The translations under genes were made by a program, and so were the position numbers. A stretch of DNA of 64,000 nt from Desulfobacteraceae bacterium (GTDB lineage Bacteria; Desulfobacterota; Desulfobacteria; Desulfobacterales; Desulfobacteraceae), in NCBI GenBank assembly GCA_024225635.1, contig JAAEMK010000472.1, forward strand, positions 1-64,000, given 5' to 3'. The notes under the pieces were generated by a model that had not been told where the DNA came from, did not search any database, and saw only the letters and a program-made list of their open reading frames with translations. This document shows, one piece after another, positions 53,313 to 62,021 of the stretch. Each line of letters opens with the position of its first letter. Position 1 is the first letter of the stretch.

Positions 53313-54131
53313 TTAAAATAAGACTTTACCAGAGTCCGGATCATAATTAAACGTTTTTGAATATTGATCCAGGGGTAATTCATTTAAATAACCGAAAATA
53401 ATCAGATCCATCAGATTTGTCGGATATCGTCTAAAATCATTTTTAAATAAGATGATCTTTTCTTCCAACAATGCAACCGCTTCATGCAGGCGGATTCTTT
53501 TTGCGATAATTTCTTTTTTTTCTTCATCTTCCTCTTTTTCATAATAGGCTTTCAGGAAAATGAGTGCGGTTTCATTGTTCCCGGCTTCATTGGCAAGCCT
53601 TGCGCCAAAGGTTGCGAGAATCTCGGGGGCATTCTCTATTTTGGCCGCCTCCATGAGATAGCTTGCGGCCTTTGCATTGTCCTTGAGAAAATAGAAATGT
53701 TCAAATCCCAGGAAATATCCGGGGATCCAGTCCCAGAACCGGCTGTTCTTGCTTTTTTCAAGAAGGGAGACGGACAGATCATACTTTTGGGTGAACCATG
53801 GCAGGGTCGCGTCGATCAGGTGATAGGACTGCATGAAAAAAGGATCGAGCTCCATGGTCAGGGTAAAGAGGTTGGCAATGGTCTCCCATTCTTCCGGGGT
53901 GACTTTGTCAGCCTTACCGAAAATGGTAGCCGCTTCGATCAGGGCGTAATCGGCGACGATACCCTTGAACTCTCCGGCAAAAAAGGTCGCCATTTTGGGC
54001 GGGATTCTTGAAATCATGGATTCCATCCGGTGGTCTCCGTTCCGGAGAACGGTGGACAGGCCCGTCAGTGACAGGGCGTAGAGGAATACCAGGACGGCGC
54101 CTACGGCAATTGGGGCGTAATTTTTTTTCAT
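53313..54131 (-). CDS. TPR-like protein of the pilus ABC transporter operon (PilG-like position)
   Basis: 272 aa, one N-terminal membrane anchor (IAVGAVLVFLYALSLTGLS), then helical repeats resembling TPRs (for example FFLKDNAKAASYLMEAAKIENAPEI and AGNNETALIFLKAYYEKEEDEEKKE). The last 45 residues (FRRYPTNLMDLIIFGYLNELP ... YDPDSGKVLF) resemble the C-terminal part of GspG-type pseudopilins. It overlaps the permease gene by 4 bp. In Myxococcus, pilA is followed by pilG, pilH and pilI, an ABC system needed for pili; this gene would match the non-transporter partner. Confidence 0.7.
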   Translation of the reverse strand: MKKNYAPIAVGAVLVFLYALSLTGLSTVLRNGDHRMESMISRIPPKMATFFAGEFKGIVADYALIEAATIFGKADKVTPEEWETIANLFTLTMELDPFFMQSYHLIDATLPWFTQKYDLSVSLLEKSKNSRFWDWIPGYFLGFEHFYFLKDNAKAASYLMEAAKIENAPEILATFGARLANEAGNNETALIFLKAYYEKEEDEEKKEIIAKRIRLHEAVALLEEKIILFKNDFRRYPTNLMDLIIFGYLNELPLDQYSKTFNYDPDSGKVLF

Positions 54132-54931
54132 GTCAGTTCCCTGCGGTTAAAAATGAGAACGGAGGCGAACAGCACCAACATGATATAGGTTATTCCGTAA
54201 AAAACGGTGAAAATAATATCCTGGACGTTCAGGGCAAGGCCGTAGGCGGCAATGGTTTTGTAGTCGAATAGGGAAAGGTTCGGCATCACCCATGTGATGG
54301 GTTTGATAATAATAAAAAGAGGATTGGCCCCGGCTGCCGATTGATCCATGAGTTTGACCAGAAGGTCGATGTTCTGGCCGATCAGATATGACCCAAAGGT
54401 GAACAGCAGCGCCATGAACGGGCTTGATGTCAGGCAGGTGAAGAGGATGGAGATCGCCGTCACCATGAGCAGGGACAAAAATGCGAGGCCTACGGCGACG
54501 GTGTATTGAACCCACGAGAAAAGAGGAGGAATATAATCGGGATATACACGAATTATTGTTTCGACAAAAACAGCGGTCAATACGGCTATGGCGGCAACGG
54601 ATATAAAAATGAGCAGGGACAGGCCCAGGTATTTACCGAAAATATACTGCCATCTTGCCACCGACCGGGACAGGATTGAATAGATGGTAAGCTTGTCAAT
54701 GTCCCTTGACAGCAGGTTCATCCCCATGAAAAAAATGATTACAAGGCCGGATATCGACATGGTGGAGAGCCCGATATCAACCGCGACTTTTCCAAGATCC
54801 CGGGTAAAGAGATTGACCATGACACAGTCAAGAATGAAAAGGGCGAATACAAAAAAGAAAATACCGTGGAGTATCCTGTTCCGGAATCCCTCTTTCAGGG
54901 TTATGCCGGATATCAGCCAGATGTTGTTCAT
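54128..54931 (-). CDS. ABC transporter permease, ABC-2 type (PilI-like)
   Basis: 267 aa with six predicted membrane helices, first at about 22-43 and last ending near the C-terminus (TVFYGITYIMLVLFASVLIF). LLSRDIDKLTIYSILSRSVARWQYIFGKYLG is typical of ABC-2 permeases. It overlaps the ATPase gene and the TPR-like gene by 4 bp each. Substrate unknown. Confidence 0.85.
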   Translation of the reverse strand: MNNIWLISGITLKEGFRNRILHGIFFFVFALFILDCVMVNLFTRDLGKVAVDIGLSTMSISGLVIIFFMGMNLLSRDIDKLTIYSILSRSVARWQYIFGKYLGLSLLIFISVAAIAVLTAVFVETIIRVYPDYIPPLFSWVQYTVAVGLAFLSLLMVTAISILFTCLTSSPFMALLFTFGSYLIGQNIDLLVKLMDQSAAGANPLFIIIKPITWVMPNLSLFDYKTIAAYGLALNVQDIIFTVFYGITYIMLVLFASVLIFNRRELT

Positions 54932-55671
54932 ACCTGTTTCCCGTTATCTGTTTCGATTAGATTCACAAATGCGGTTTCAATGTCATCGTTGTTTGAGGTA
55001 AAGTCTTTCAGGGACCCGCAATAGAGTAACTGGCCCTTGTTCAGGATGCCGATACGGTCACAAAGTTTTTCAACATCACTGAGGATGTGGGAACTGAAAA
55101 AAATGGTCTTTCCCTGGTTGCGCATATCGATGATCAAATCGGAGATCAGTTTTCGTCCCATGGGGTCAAGACCGCTCATGGGTTCGTCAAAGATGCAGAT
55201 TTCAGGATCATGGACAAGGGCGTAGGCTATTCCTGTCCGTTGGACCATGCCCTTTGAGTAAGTTCTGAGTTTCTGCTTCTTTGCGTGGATCAGGTTTAAC
55301 CGGACAAGAAGCTCATCAATGCGGCGGTTAAGTTCTTTGGTTTTGATCCCGGCGATCTTTCCACCGAATTTCAAGATCTCCTCAGCGGTCAGGTGACTAT
55401 AAAAGGTCGGATTTTCAGGCAGGTACCCGATTTTTTTTCGGACATCCGGCGAGGCGATGGCTTTGCCTTCAATGGTGATGGTGCCGGAATCATAGCGTAT
55501 GAAATCCATGAGGATCTTAATTAACGTACTTTTCCCTGCACCATTGGGGCCTAGGAAACCAAAAGATTCACCCCTGCCGATATCAAGGTTGAAATCGGAA
55601 AGAACCGTTAACCTTGATGCGCCATGTCTGGTTTTATAACTCTTGGTAAGATTTGATATTGAAATCAGCAT
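54928..55671 (-). CDS. ABC transporter ATP-binding protein (PilH-like)
   Basis: 247 aa from ATG 55671 (MLISISNL); the frame extends 23 codons upstream from a TTG without support. Walker A GPNGAGKST, Q-loop YLPENP, signature YSKGMVQRTGIAYAL (a SKGM variant of LSGGQ found in ABC-2 ATPases), Walker B ICIFDEPMSGLDP, H-loop SSHIL. It lies downstream of pilA with a terminator between, as does the PilH of Myxococcus. Confidence 0.88.
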   Translation of the reverse strand: MLISISNLTKSYKTRHGASRLTVLSDFNLDIGRGESFGFLGPNGAGKSTLIKILMDFIRYDSGTITIEGKAIASPDVRKKIGYLPENPTFYSHLTAEEILKFGGKIAGIKTKELNRRIDELLVRLNLIHAKKQKLRTYSKGMVQRTGIAYALVHDPEICIFDEPMSGLDPMGRKLISDLIIDMRNQGKTIFFSSHILSDVEKLCDRIGILNKGQLLYCGSLKDFTSNNDDIETAFVNLIETDNGKQV

Positions 55672-55775
55672 ATTTTCTTTGTCAGTCAATTTAGGCGAAC
55701 GGTTTTGTCTGTCTCGATGAGATTTACTAATGCTTGCCAAAAAATAGTATAATTAAAAATATTCAATAAAAACAG

Positions 55776-55812
55776 GAAAAATCCGGTCAAAATTAATTGA
55801 CCGGATTTTTTT
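55776..55812 (-). terminator. Terminator downstream of pilA
   Basis: Stem ATCCGGTCAA / TTGACCGGAT with a 6-bp AATTAA loop, flanked by T-runs on both sides. It lies 18 bp past the pilA stop, so most pilA message should end here, leaving the ABC genes to read-through or to a separate promoter. Confidence 0.85.
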
Positions 55813-55829
55813 GCAAATTTTGTTCTTAG

Positions 55830-56393
55830 CTATTTGGCGACCCAGTTGGCAACATTAAGAAAGTCATCAGTTGCTGTTGTGGCTCCTATACCAGCCGCGA
55901 GTTGGACTTGAGGTCCGTACAGGACCGTATCCATATTCTGGTACAGGAGTGTTACGTCCGCATCTACACCATAGGCGAAGTTTCCGTTATCATGTTTTCC
56001 GGTTACAGTGAAGGTTCTCCATGCCGCATCCGTAAGTGCAATGATTCTGACACCGTTGCTGACGCCGATCTGCATTCCCCTGGCAGCACCTCCACCAGTA
56101 CCTGAAATAATGTTCGCGTTTGCAGGGGTTGCGGTTAGAATAGCGCCTGCTACAGAAGTACCGGGGATGGCCGCATCTTCCGTTGCACCAAAGCACTGCC
56201 AGTCGGCAAACAGGGTGGCTTCTGATTTCTGGATGTTATTCACGTCTGAGACCGCCGCGGAGTTGAACGCTCTCATCCGGTAGGCTGCAAACTGTGGTAT
56301 TGCTATGGCTGCCAGGATTCCGATGATGGCGACTACGATCATGAGCTCGATCAGTGTAAAACCTTTCTGGTTGTTTTTCATTTCCTTCAACAT
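55830..56393 (-). CDS. pilA: Major type IV pilin PilA
   Basis: 187 aa. Short leader MLKEMKNNQKG, cleaved before F, then FTLIELMIVVAIIGILAAIA with Glu5. The globular part has Ala/Thr-rich strands and a single Cys (WQCFGA), so it has no usual C-terminal disulfide loop. Longer than the about 60-aa Geobacter conductive pilin. AGGAGG five bases upstream fixes the start. A sigma-54 promoter candidate lies about 70 bp upstream. Confidence 0.93.
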   Translation of the reverse strand: MLKEMKNNQKGFTLIELMIVVAIIGILAAIAIPQFAAYRMRAFNSAAVSDVNNIQKSEATLFADWQCFGATEDAAIPGTSVAGAILTATPANANIISGTGGGAARGMQIGVSNGVRIIALTDAAWRTFTVTGKHDNGNFAYGVDADVTLLYQNMDTVLYGPQVQLAAGIGATTATDDFLNVANWVAK

Positions 56394-56459
56394 AATAACC
56401 TCCTAAAAAATGATTTAATTACAACTTACTGCTTAACGATTAAACTTGCCAACTTGAAT

Positions 56460-56475
56460 TGCAATGCATGTGCCA
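56460..56475 (-). promoter_or_regulatory. Sigma-54 promoter of pilA
   Basis: Minus-strand TGGCACATGCATTGCA: a full match to the TGGCAC-N5-TTGCA consensus, with GG and GC 12 bp apart. The -12 element is about 68 bp before the pilA ATG. Sigma-54 control of pilA by PilR is established in several Proteobacteria; rpoN and a PilR-like gene are in this window. Confidence 0.85.
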
Positions 56476-56506
56476 GTCTGAAATTATTATCTAAAAAAAA
56501 CTTCAT

Positions 56507-56526
56507 GGCCCCATTTAGCGGGGGCC
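56507..56526. other. Hairpin upstream of the pilA promoter
   Basis: GGCCCC / GGGGCC stem with an 8-base loop, followed by TCTGTATTTTTT on the plus strand and by TTTTTTTT after seven bases on the minus strand. It is placed about 40 bp before the -24 element, with no annotated gene ending into it. It could end an unseen transcript or insulate pilA. The remaining 56394-56727 interval has no gene I can support. Confidence 0.5.
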
Positions 56527-56727
56527 TCTGTATTTTTTCAAGTCCATGTGCGCTTTGATTCTCCGCAATTTGTCGTTCAAGTTAACAGAATTTGTAAAAC
56601 CCGTGACAAAATTTGTTTTTTTGCTTTTTGCGGTCCTCCAGGCGTTTGACATTTGCCACAAATAGTTTTAGAAGGGATGTATCATTTTAAAACTATCTGT
56701 TCATTAGATATAATCCACGGAGGACCC

Positions 56728-57231
56728 ATGAAGATAAACCACTACTGTAAAACCATTGCAACAACTTTCTTTACACTTTTGATCTCCCTCTCCATCTCCG
56801 GATGCGCGGATATGAATCTTGGACAGGGCAAGAAAACCGCCGAGAGCGCAGTCACCAAGACCCGGCAGACAACGGCCGTGTATTATGATTTCGACGATGT
56901 CCTTTGTCCAAAGGAGCTCCAGGTGATCGATGATTCAACATTTGTGGTAAGCACCCCCGGATACACCTCCGGCATCATCACCCTCAAGGGCCGGGTGGAT
57001 AAACGCTCCCTGGTCAACTTCTTTACCAATAACATGGCAAAGGACAACTGGAGCATGCTCTCCAACATCAAGAGCCCGGGAGCCACCATCATGATCTTCC
57101 AGAAGGCGTCCCGCTGGGCCGTCATCACCATCCGTGAAAAGGATTTCAACACCTATGTGGAGGTTGGTGTCGCCCCGACCCTTGAAAATGACAAAAACAT
57201 GTCCGCCCAGGAAACAGACCTTTTTAATTGA
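56728..57231 (+). CDS. Lipoprotein of unknown function
   Basis: 167 aa from ATG 56728 (GGAGG seven bases upstream). Signal peptide ends in the lipobox SISGC. The mature domain (VYYDFDDVLCPKELQVIDD, TPGYTSGIITLKGRVDKRSLVNFF, MAKDNWSM, FQKASRWAVITI) looks like a small alpha/beta domain conserved in delta-proteobacteria; function not known to me. Its TGA overlaps the start of coaBC, so the two are translationally coupled. Confidence 0.8.
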   Translation: MKINHYCKTIATTFFTLLISLSISGCADMNLGQGKKTAESAVTKTRQTTAVYYDFDDVLCPKELQVIDDSTFVVSTPGYTSGIITLKGRVDKRSLVNFFTNNMAKDNWSMLSNIKSPGATIMIFQKASRWAVITIREKDFNTYVEVGVAPTLENDKNMSAQETDLFN

Positions 57232-58454
57232 TGAAGCCCATGACACTAAAAAATAAAAATATTCTTTTGGGCGTGTGCGGCGGCATTGCCGCCTATAAGG
57301 CCGTGGAGCTTTTAAGGCTGTTTAAAAAAGCCGGGGCCGATGTCCGGGTGGTCATGACACAATCCGCCCTGGAGTTCGTTGGCGAGGCCACCTTCAGGGT
57401 GCTCTCGGAAAACGATGTGTGTACGGGCCTTTTCAACACCAACGAGGCTTCGGTCAGGCATATTGAATGGGCAAACGAGGCCGATGCCGTGGTGATTGCC
57501 CCCGCCACGGCAAACTTTGTCGCCAACATGGCCCACGGCATGGCAAACGATGCCCTGACCACCATGCTGCTGGCGGTTACATGCCCGGTGGTGGTCTGTC
57601 CGTCCATGAACACCCACATGTACGAGAACCTTGCGCTCCAGCGGAACATCGACATCATCGAGGGTGACGGCGCATTTGTGGTGGAGCCGGGATCAGGGGA
57701 ACTTGCCTGCAAGACATCCGGGGCAGGGCGCCTGCCCGAACCCGCGCTCATCCTTGACAGGGTGGTCAAGGCCCTCACCCGGAAAGACCTGACCGGCAAA
57801 AAGGTGCTGGTCTCAGCTGGTCCCACCCGGGAGGCCATCGATCCGGTGCGGTATGTCAGCAACCATTCTTCCGGAAAGATGGGGTATGCCATTGCCGCCG
57901 CTGCGGAGAAGAGGGGCGCACGGGTCACCCTGGTTTCCGGTCCGGTGAATCTGGAGCCGCCGTTCGGCGTTGAAACCGTAAACGTGGAATCCGCCCGGGA
58001 CATGGCCGATGCCGTGCTCGACCATCTTGACCACAGCGATGTGGTGATCAAGGTGGCCGCGGTTGCCGATTACAGGCCCCGGGATCCCAAGACCAGCAAG
58101 ATCAAGAAAAAGGACCAGGATCCGGCCATGGAGGGTCTTACCCTGTCCCTTGTGGAGAATCCCGATATATTGAGGCTTGCGGGAGAGAAAAAACGCCGGC
58201 AGTTTCTGGCGGGGTTTGCGGCGGAGACGGACGACCTCGAGGCAAACGCGTTATTAAAAATGGAGAAAAAGAACCTGGACATGATCGCCGCCAACCTGGT
58301 CGGGGTCAAGGGCTCGGGGTTCGGCAGCGACTTTAATAAGGTGAAGCTCTTTTTCCGGGACGGCACCGTCCGGGACATTCCCTCCATGGAAAAGGAACGG
58401 GTGGCGCACGCCCTCCTTGACGAGATCGCAACAAGGCTGCGGGGTCAGGCTTAG
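57231..58454 (+). CDS. coaBC: CoaBC, phosphopantothenoylcysteine synthetase/decarboxylase
   Basis: 407 aa, bifunctional enzyme of coenzyme A synthesis. The N-terminal flavoprotein decarboxylase (CoaC) has GGIAAYKA, His in VRHIEWA and PSMNTHMYENLA. The C-terminal CTP-dependent synthetase (CoaB) starts near 190 with SAGPTREAIDPVRYVSNHSSGKMGYA. The last codons GGT CAG GCT and the TAG stop are supplied by a palindromic repeat that starts at 58441. ATG at 57231 overlaps the lipoprotein stop. Confidence 0.96.
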   Translation: MKPMTLKNKNILLGVCGGIAAYKAVELLRLFKKAGADVRVVMTQSALEFVGEATFRVLSENDVCTGLFNTNEASVRHIEWANEADAVVIAPATANFVANMAHGMANDALTTMLLAVTCPVVVCPSMNTHMYENLALQRNIDIIEGDGAFVVEPGSGELACKTSGAGRLPEPALILDRVVKALTRKDLTGKKVLVSAGPTREAIDPVRYVSNHSSGKMGYAIAAAAEKRGARVTLVSGPVNLEPPFGVETVNVESARDMADAVLDHLDHSDVVIKVAAVADYRPRDPKTSKIKKKDQDPAMEGLTLSLVENPDILRLAGEKKRRQFLAGFAAETDDLEANALLKMEKKNLDMIAANLVGVKGSGFGSDFNKVKLFFRDGTVRDIPSMEKERVAHALLDEIATRLRGQA

Positions 58455-58538
58455 CTTAAATTTGCGGGGTCAGGCTTAGCTTATTGAGACTATACTTAAA
58501 GAAATGAGCAATTATACCAATAAGCTAAGCCTGACCCC
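58441..58538. repeat. TCAGGCTTA palindromic repeat overlapping the coaBC stop
   Basis: One half copy GGGGTCAGGCTTAGCTTA (58441-58458), then a full inverted pair: GGGGTCAGGCTTAGCTTATT (from 58466) and AATAAGCTAAGCCTGACCCC (58519-58538). The first half copy encodes the end of CoaBC. The UDG-like gene begins 16 bp after the last arm. Confidence 0.9.
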
Positions 58539-58553
58539 TAAAGGTACGACGAT

Positions 58554-59201
58554 ATGATGAATCACAATCCAACGGGATCACTGAGATCCGAATTCCTGGC
58601 ATTGGTCCGGGGGGCCAGGGACTATCTGGAGTTCAGGAAAGAGACCGGTACCCCGGATCTGGGCCTTTCGGAAGAATCCGAGGCAATGGTGAGATCCTGG
58701 GAACCTGAAAAGACAGCCCCTGGTGCCCCAAAAGGGATAAGATCCCCGAAAGGGAAACCCTTTACCCCCGGCCTGAGGGGGGAGGGCGATCCCAATGCCG
58801 CGCTCTTCATTGTCACGGAGCAGAAGCAAAGGGGTGTCTCCCCCTATGACGGCGCCGACGGGGAGCTGTTCCTGAAGATCCTCAAGGCCATCGATCTTGG
58901 CCGGGAATCGGTATACATCTCGAGCGTTCCCTCTTCAGGCCCGGTATCGGGCGCTGTGGAGCGGATAAAACGGGAGCTCAATGTGGTGAAACCCACTGTT
59001 ATCTGCACCCTGGGAAGACGCGCTTCCCAGGCCGTGCTTTCCAAAAAGAATCCCCTGCCGGACCTGAGGGGCAGGTTCCATGATTTCAACGGCATCCCCG
59101 TCATGCCCACATTTCATCCGGCAAGCCTGATCGAGGATATTGCCAAGAAAAGACCGGTGTGGGAGGACATGAAGATGATCAAGGCGAGGCTGGGGCGTTG
59201 A
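58554..59201 (+). CDS. Uracil-DNA glycosylase-superfamily protein lacking Fe-S cysteines
   Basis: 215 aa. From about residue 75 it follows the family 4 UDG layout (GDPNAALFIV; FLKILKAIDLGRESVYIS; VKPTVICTLGRRASQAVL; PTFHPASLI; KKRPVWEDMKMI). The four cysteines that hold the 4Fe-4S cluster in family 4 enzymes are missing; the only Cys is in TVICTLG. Motif A (usually GEAPG) reads VTEQKQRG. It may be a UDG fold with changed or lost activity. Located between coaBC and xerC, 1 bp before xerC. Confidence 0.75.
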   Translation: MMNHNPTGSLRSEFLALVRGARDYLEFRKETGTPDLGLSEESEAMVRSWEPEKTAPGAPKGIRSPKGKPFTPGLRGEGDPNAALFIVTEQKQRGVSPYDGADGELFLKILKAIDLGRESVYISSVPSSGPVSGAVERIKRELNVVKPTVICTLGRRASQAVLSKKNPLPDLRGRFHDFNGIPVMPTFHPASLIEDIAKKRPVWEDMKMIKARLGR

Positions 59202-59202
59202 T

Positions 59203-60096
59203 ATGCTGACCGATGAGTTCCTGAGCGTGCTTTCCGCCGAAAAAGGGTATTCAAAACATACCCTGAGGGCCTATGAGATCGATCTCAAGTCCTTTCTTGC
59301 GCACTGCTTTCCGGATGCCCGTGACAAACCTGTTGCGGACGAAAGACTCCTGGCCGAGATTGAAACCGGGGGCAGCCGGCTTGTGCGTGGGTTTCTGGCT
59401 GCGCTTTCAAAAAAGGGGATCTCCAAGAGAACCATTGCAAGAAGGCTTTCCGCCCTGAGAAGCTTTTTTGATTACCTTATCACTGTCGGCAGGCTTGGGG
59501 ACAATCCCGCGGACGGGGTGGCGACCCCGAAATTTGCCAAGTCCATTCCCCATTTTCTGACGGTGGACGACATGTTCAGGCTCCTTGACTCCATTGGTTC
59601 CGACACTCCTTTGGAAAAGCGGAACCGCGCTTTGTTTGAGCTCTTTTATTCAACCGGCATGCGGGTTTCCGAGATGTCCAATCTCGATGTCCGGGATCTC
59701 GATGAAGAGAACCATCTGGTCCGGGTACAGGGAAAGGGTAACAAGGAGCGGATCGTACCCATGGGAGACAGGGCCCTTTCAGCGATTCAGGATTACCGCA
59801 TGGCGGTGGGCAGCGGCCACGGGCCCCTGTTTTTGAACAGGGACAAAAACCGCCTGTCGGACGGCTCCATTCGGAACATCCTTGCAAAACTTGTCAAGAC
59901 CTGCGGGCTCAATGTGCCTGTTTCCCCCCATACCCTGCGCCACAGCTTTGCGACCCACATGCTCGATTCCGGGGCCGACCTCAGGGGCATCCAGGAGATC
60001 CTCGGCCATGCCAGCCTCTCCACGACCCAGGTCTACACCCATGTGACCGTTGACAAGCTCATGCAGGTCTACGACAGAGCCCATCCACGACGATAA
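59203..60096 (+). CDS. xerC: Tyrosine recombinase XerC
   Basis: 297 aa. Core-binding domain (1-100) with KGYSKHTLRAYEIDLKSF. Catalytic residues: Arg in STGMRVSE, Lys in GKGNKER, HTLRHSFATHM, LGHASLSTTQVYTHV with the nucleophilic Tyr. It resolves chromosome dimers at dif with XerD. Starts one base after the UDG-like stop; hslVU follows, as in many genomes (xerC-hslV-hslU). Confidence 0.93.
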   Translation: MLTDEFLSVLSAEKGYSKHTLRAYEIDLKSFLAHCFPDARDKPVADERLLAEIETGGSRLVRGFLAALSKKGISKRTIARRLSALRSFFDYLITVGRLGDNPADGVATPKFAKSIPHFLTVDDMFRLLDSIGSDTPLEKRNRALFELFYSTGMRVSEMSNLDVRDLDEENHLVRVQGKGNKERIVPMGDRALSAIQDYRMAVGSGHGPLFLNRDKNRLSDGSIRNILAKLVKTCGLNVPVSPHTLRHSFATHMLDSGADLRGIQEILGHASLSTTQVYTHVTVDKLMQVYDRAHPRR

Positions 60097-60117
60097 AAAA
60101 AATTAAAAGGTGAATTA

Positions 60118-60654
60118 ATGACTGATACATTTCATGGTACAACCATATTGGCGCTTCGTCATAAAAACAGGGTGATCGTGGCCGGCGACGGCCAGGTGAC
60201 CCTTGGTTCAATTGTGACAAAGCACAAGGCAAAAAAGGTCCGGCGGATCTACAACGATAAGATCATAACCGGATTTGCCGGCGCCACGGCCGATGCCCTG
60301 ACCCTTTCCGAGAAGCTTGAGCAGAAGCTCGAGCAGTACAACGGCAACCTCACACGGAGCGCTGTTGAGCTTGCAAGGGAGTGGCGGACGGACAAATACC
60401 TGCGTAAGCTCGAGGCCATGATGATTGCAGCCGATGAGACAAACACCTACCTGCTTTCCGGTAACGGAGATGTCATAGAGCCCGATGACGGGGTGATCAG
60501 CATCGGATCCGGCAGCACGGCCGCCCAGGCGGCGGCCCAGGCCCTGGTGGGGCACACGGACCTTGATCCCCTGACCATCGTGACCGAGGCCATGAATATT
60601 GCCTCGGCCCTTTGCATCTACACCAATAACCACATAACCATTGAAGAGATTTAG
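60118..60654 (+). CDS. hslV: HslV, ATP-dependent protease peptidase subunit
   Basis: 178 aa. Threonine protease forming two stacked hexameric rings with HslU. The mature enzyme should begin at Thr8 in [15 protein letters not shown], leaving a seven-residue leader, unlike the one-residue E. coli leader. [13 protein letters not shown] and [12 protein letters not shown] are conserved. AAGGTG lies before the ATG. hslU starts 2 bp after its stop. Confidence 0.96.
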   Translation: MTDTFHGTTILALRHKNRVIVAGDGQVTLGSIVTKHKAKKVRRIYNDKIITGFAGATADALTLSEKLEQKLEQYNGNLTRSAVELAREWRTDKYLRKLEAMMIAADETNTYLLSGNGDVIEPDDGVISIGSGSTAAQAAAQALVGHTDLDPLTIVTEAMNIASALCIYTNNHITIEEI

Positions 60655-60656
60655 TA

Positions 60657-62021
60657 ATGAGTGACCTGAAGCCCAAAGAGATAGTCAACGAGCTCGACCG
60701 GTACATCATCGGTCAGAACAATGCCAAGAAATCCGTAGCAATCGCCCTGAGAAACCGATGGCGGCGACGACAGGTTCCCGAAGATCTGCGGGATGAGATC
60801 GCTCCCAAGAACATCATCCTCATAGGCTCCACAGGAGTTGGAAAAACGGAAATCGCTCGGCGCCTTGCCCGGTTGACAGACTCTCCCTTTTATAAGGTGG
60901 AGGCTTCCAAGTTCACCGAGGTTGGGTATGTGGGCAGGGATGTGGAGTCCATGATCCGGGATCTTGTGGAGCTGACCGTGAACAACCTCAAGGCACGCCA
61001 GCAGGAAGAGGTCCAGGAAAAGGCCACAACCATTGCCGAGGAGCGGGTGCTGGATCTGTTGCTGCCCGAGTCGGGCGGCTCCGAGGTCTCGGGCAGCGAT
61101 GCCGAACCCCATCTGGAGATCGTCTCGTCCGACTCCACAAAGCCCTCCACCCGGGAGAAGCTTCGCAAGATGCTTCGGAGTGGAAAGCTTGATTCCAGGT
61201 TTGTGGACATCGATGTTTCGTCCCAGTCCTCCCCCATGGTCGAGATATTCTCCAACACCGGCATGGAGGAGATGGGCATCAACATGAAGGACATGCTGGG
61301 CAACATCCTTCCCAAGAACACCAAGCGGCGCAAGGTCAAGGTGTCCGAGGCCATGAAGATCCTCACCCAGGAGGAGGCGGCCCACCTTGTGGACATGGAA
61401 AAGGTCACCACCGACGCCGTGGAGCTGGTGGAGCAGTCGGGAATCATCTTCCTGGACGAGATCGACAAGATTGCGGGCAAGGGACACTCCCAGGGACCCG
61501 AGGTTTCCAAGGAGGGGGTCCAGCGGGACCTTCTGCCCATTGTGGAAGGCAGTTCCGTTCCCACAAAGTACGGCACGGTAAAGACCGATCACATCCTGTT
61601 CATCGCCTCCGGGGCCTTTCATATTTCAAAGCCTTCGGACCTTATCCCTGAGCTCCAGGGCCGGTTTCCCATCCGGGTGGAACTGCATTCCCTTGGCAAG
61701 GATGAGTTTGCGCAGATACTCACCGAGCCCCAAAACGCCCTGATCCTCCAGTACATTGCCCTGCTGAGGACCGAAGGGATCGAGCTGGAATTCACCCAGG
61801 ATGCCGTGGATAAAATCGCCTCCATTGCCGTGGACGTGAACGAGCGAACCGAAAACATCGGCGCCCGGAGGCTCCACACCCTCATGGAGAAGCTTCTGGA
61901 GGAGATCCTTTTCACTGCCCCTGATGTTGAGGAGAAGAAGATCGTTGTGGACGCAGCCTTTGTGGAGGAGCAGCTCATGGAGATCGTAAAAGACGAGGAT
62001 CTTTCGAGGTATATTCTATGA
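60657..62021 (+). CDS. hslU: HslU, ATPase subunit of HslUV protease
   Basis: 454 aa AAA+ unfoldase. Walker [10 protein letters not shown], pore loop GYVGRD, an I domain (about 110-230) typical of HslU, Walker [22 protein letters not shown] with arginine finger, sensor 2 GARRLHT, and the C-terminal EDLSRYIL tail that inserts into HslV. It overlaps argB by 4 bp (ATGA). Confidence 0.97.
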   Translation: MSDLKPKEIVNELDRYIIGQNNAKKSVAIALRNRWRRRQVPEDLRDEIAPKNIILIGSTGVGKTEIARRLARLTDSPFYKVEASKFTEVGYVGRDVESMIRDLVELTVNNLKARQQEEVQEKATTIAEERVLDLLLPESGGSEVSGSDAEPHLEIVSSDSTKPSTREKLRKMLRSGKLDSRFVDIDVSSQSSPMVEIFSNTGMEEMGINMKDMLGNILPKNTKRRKVKVSEAMKILTQEEAAHLVDMEKVTTDAVELVEQSGIIFLDEIDKIAGKGHSQGPEVSKEGVQRDLLPIVEGSSVPTKYGTVKTDHILFIASGAFHISKPSDLIPELQGRFPIRVELHSLGKDEFAQILTEPQNALILQYIALLRTEGIELEFTQDAVDKIASIAVDVNERTENIGARRLHTLMEKLLEEILFTAPDVEEKKIVVDAAFVEEQLMEIVKDEDLSRYIL

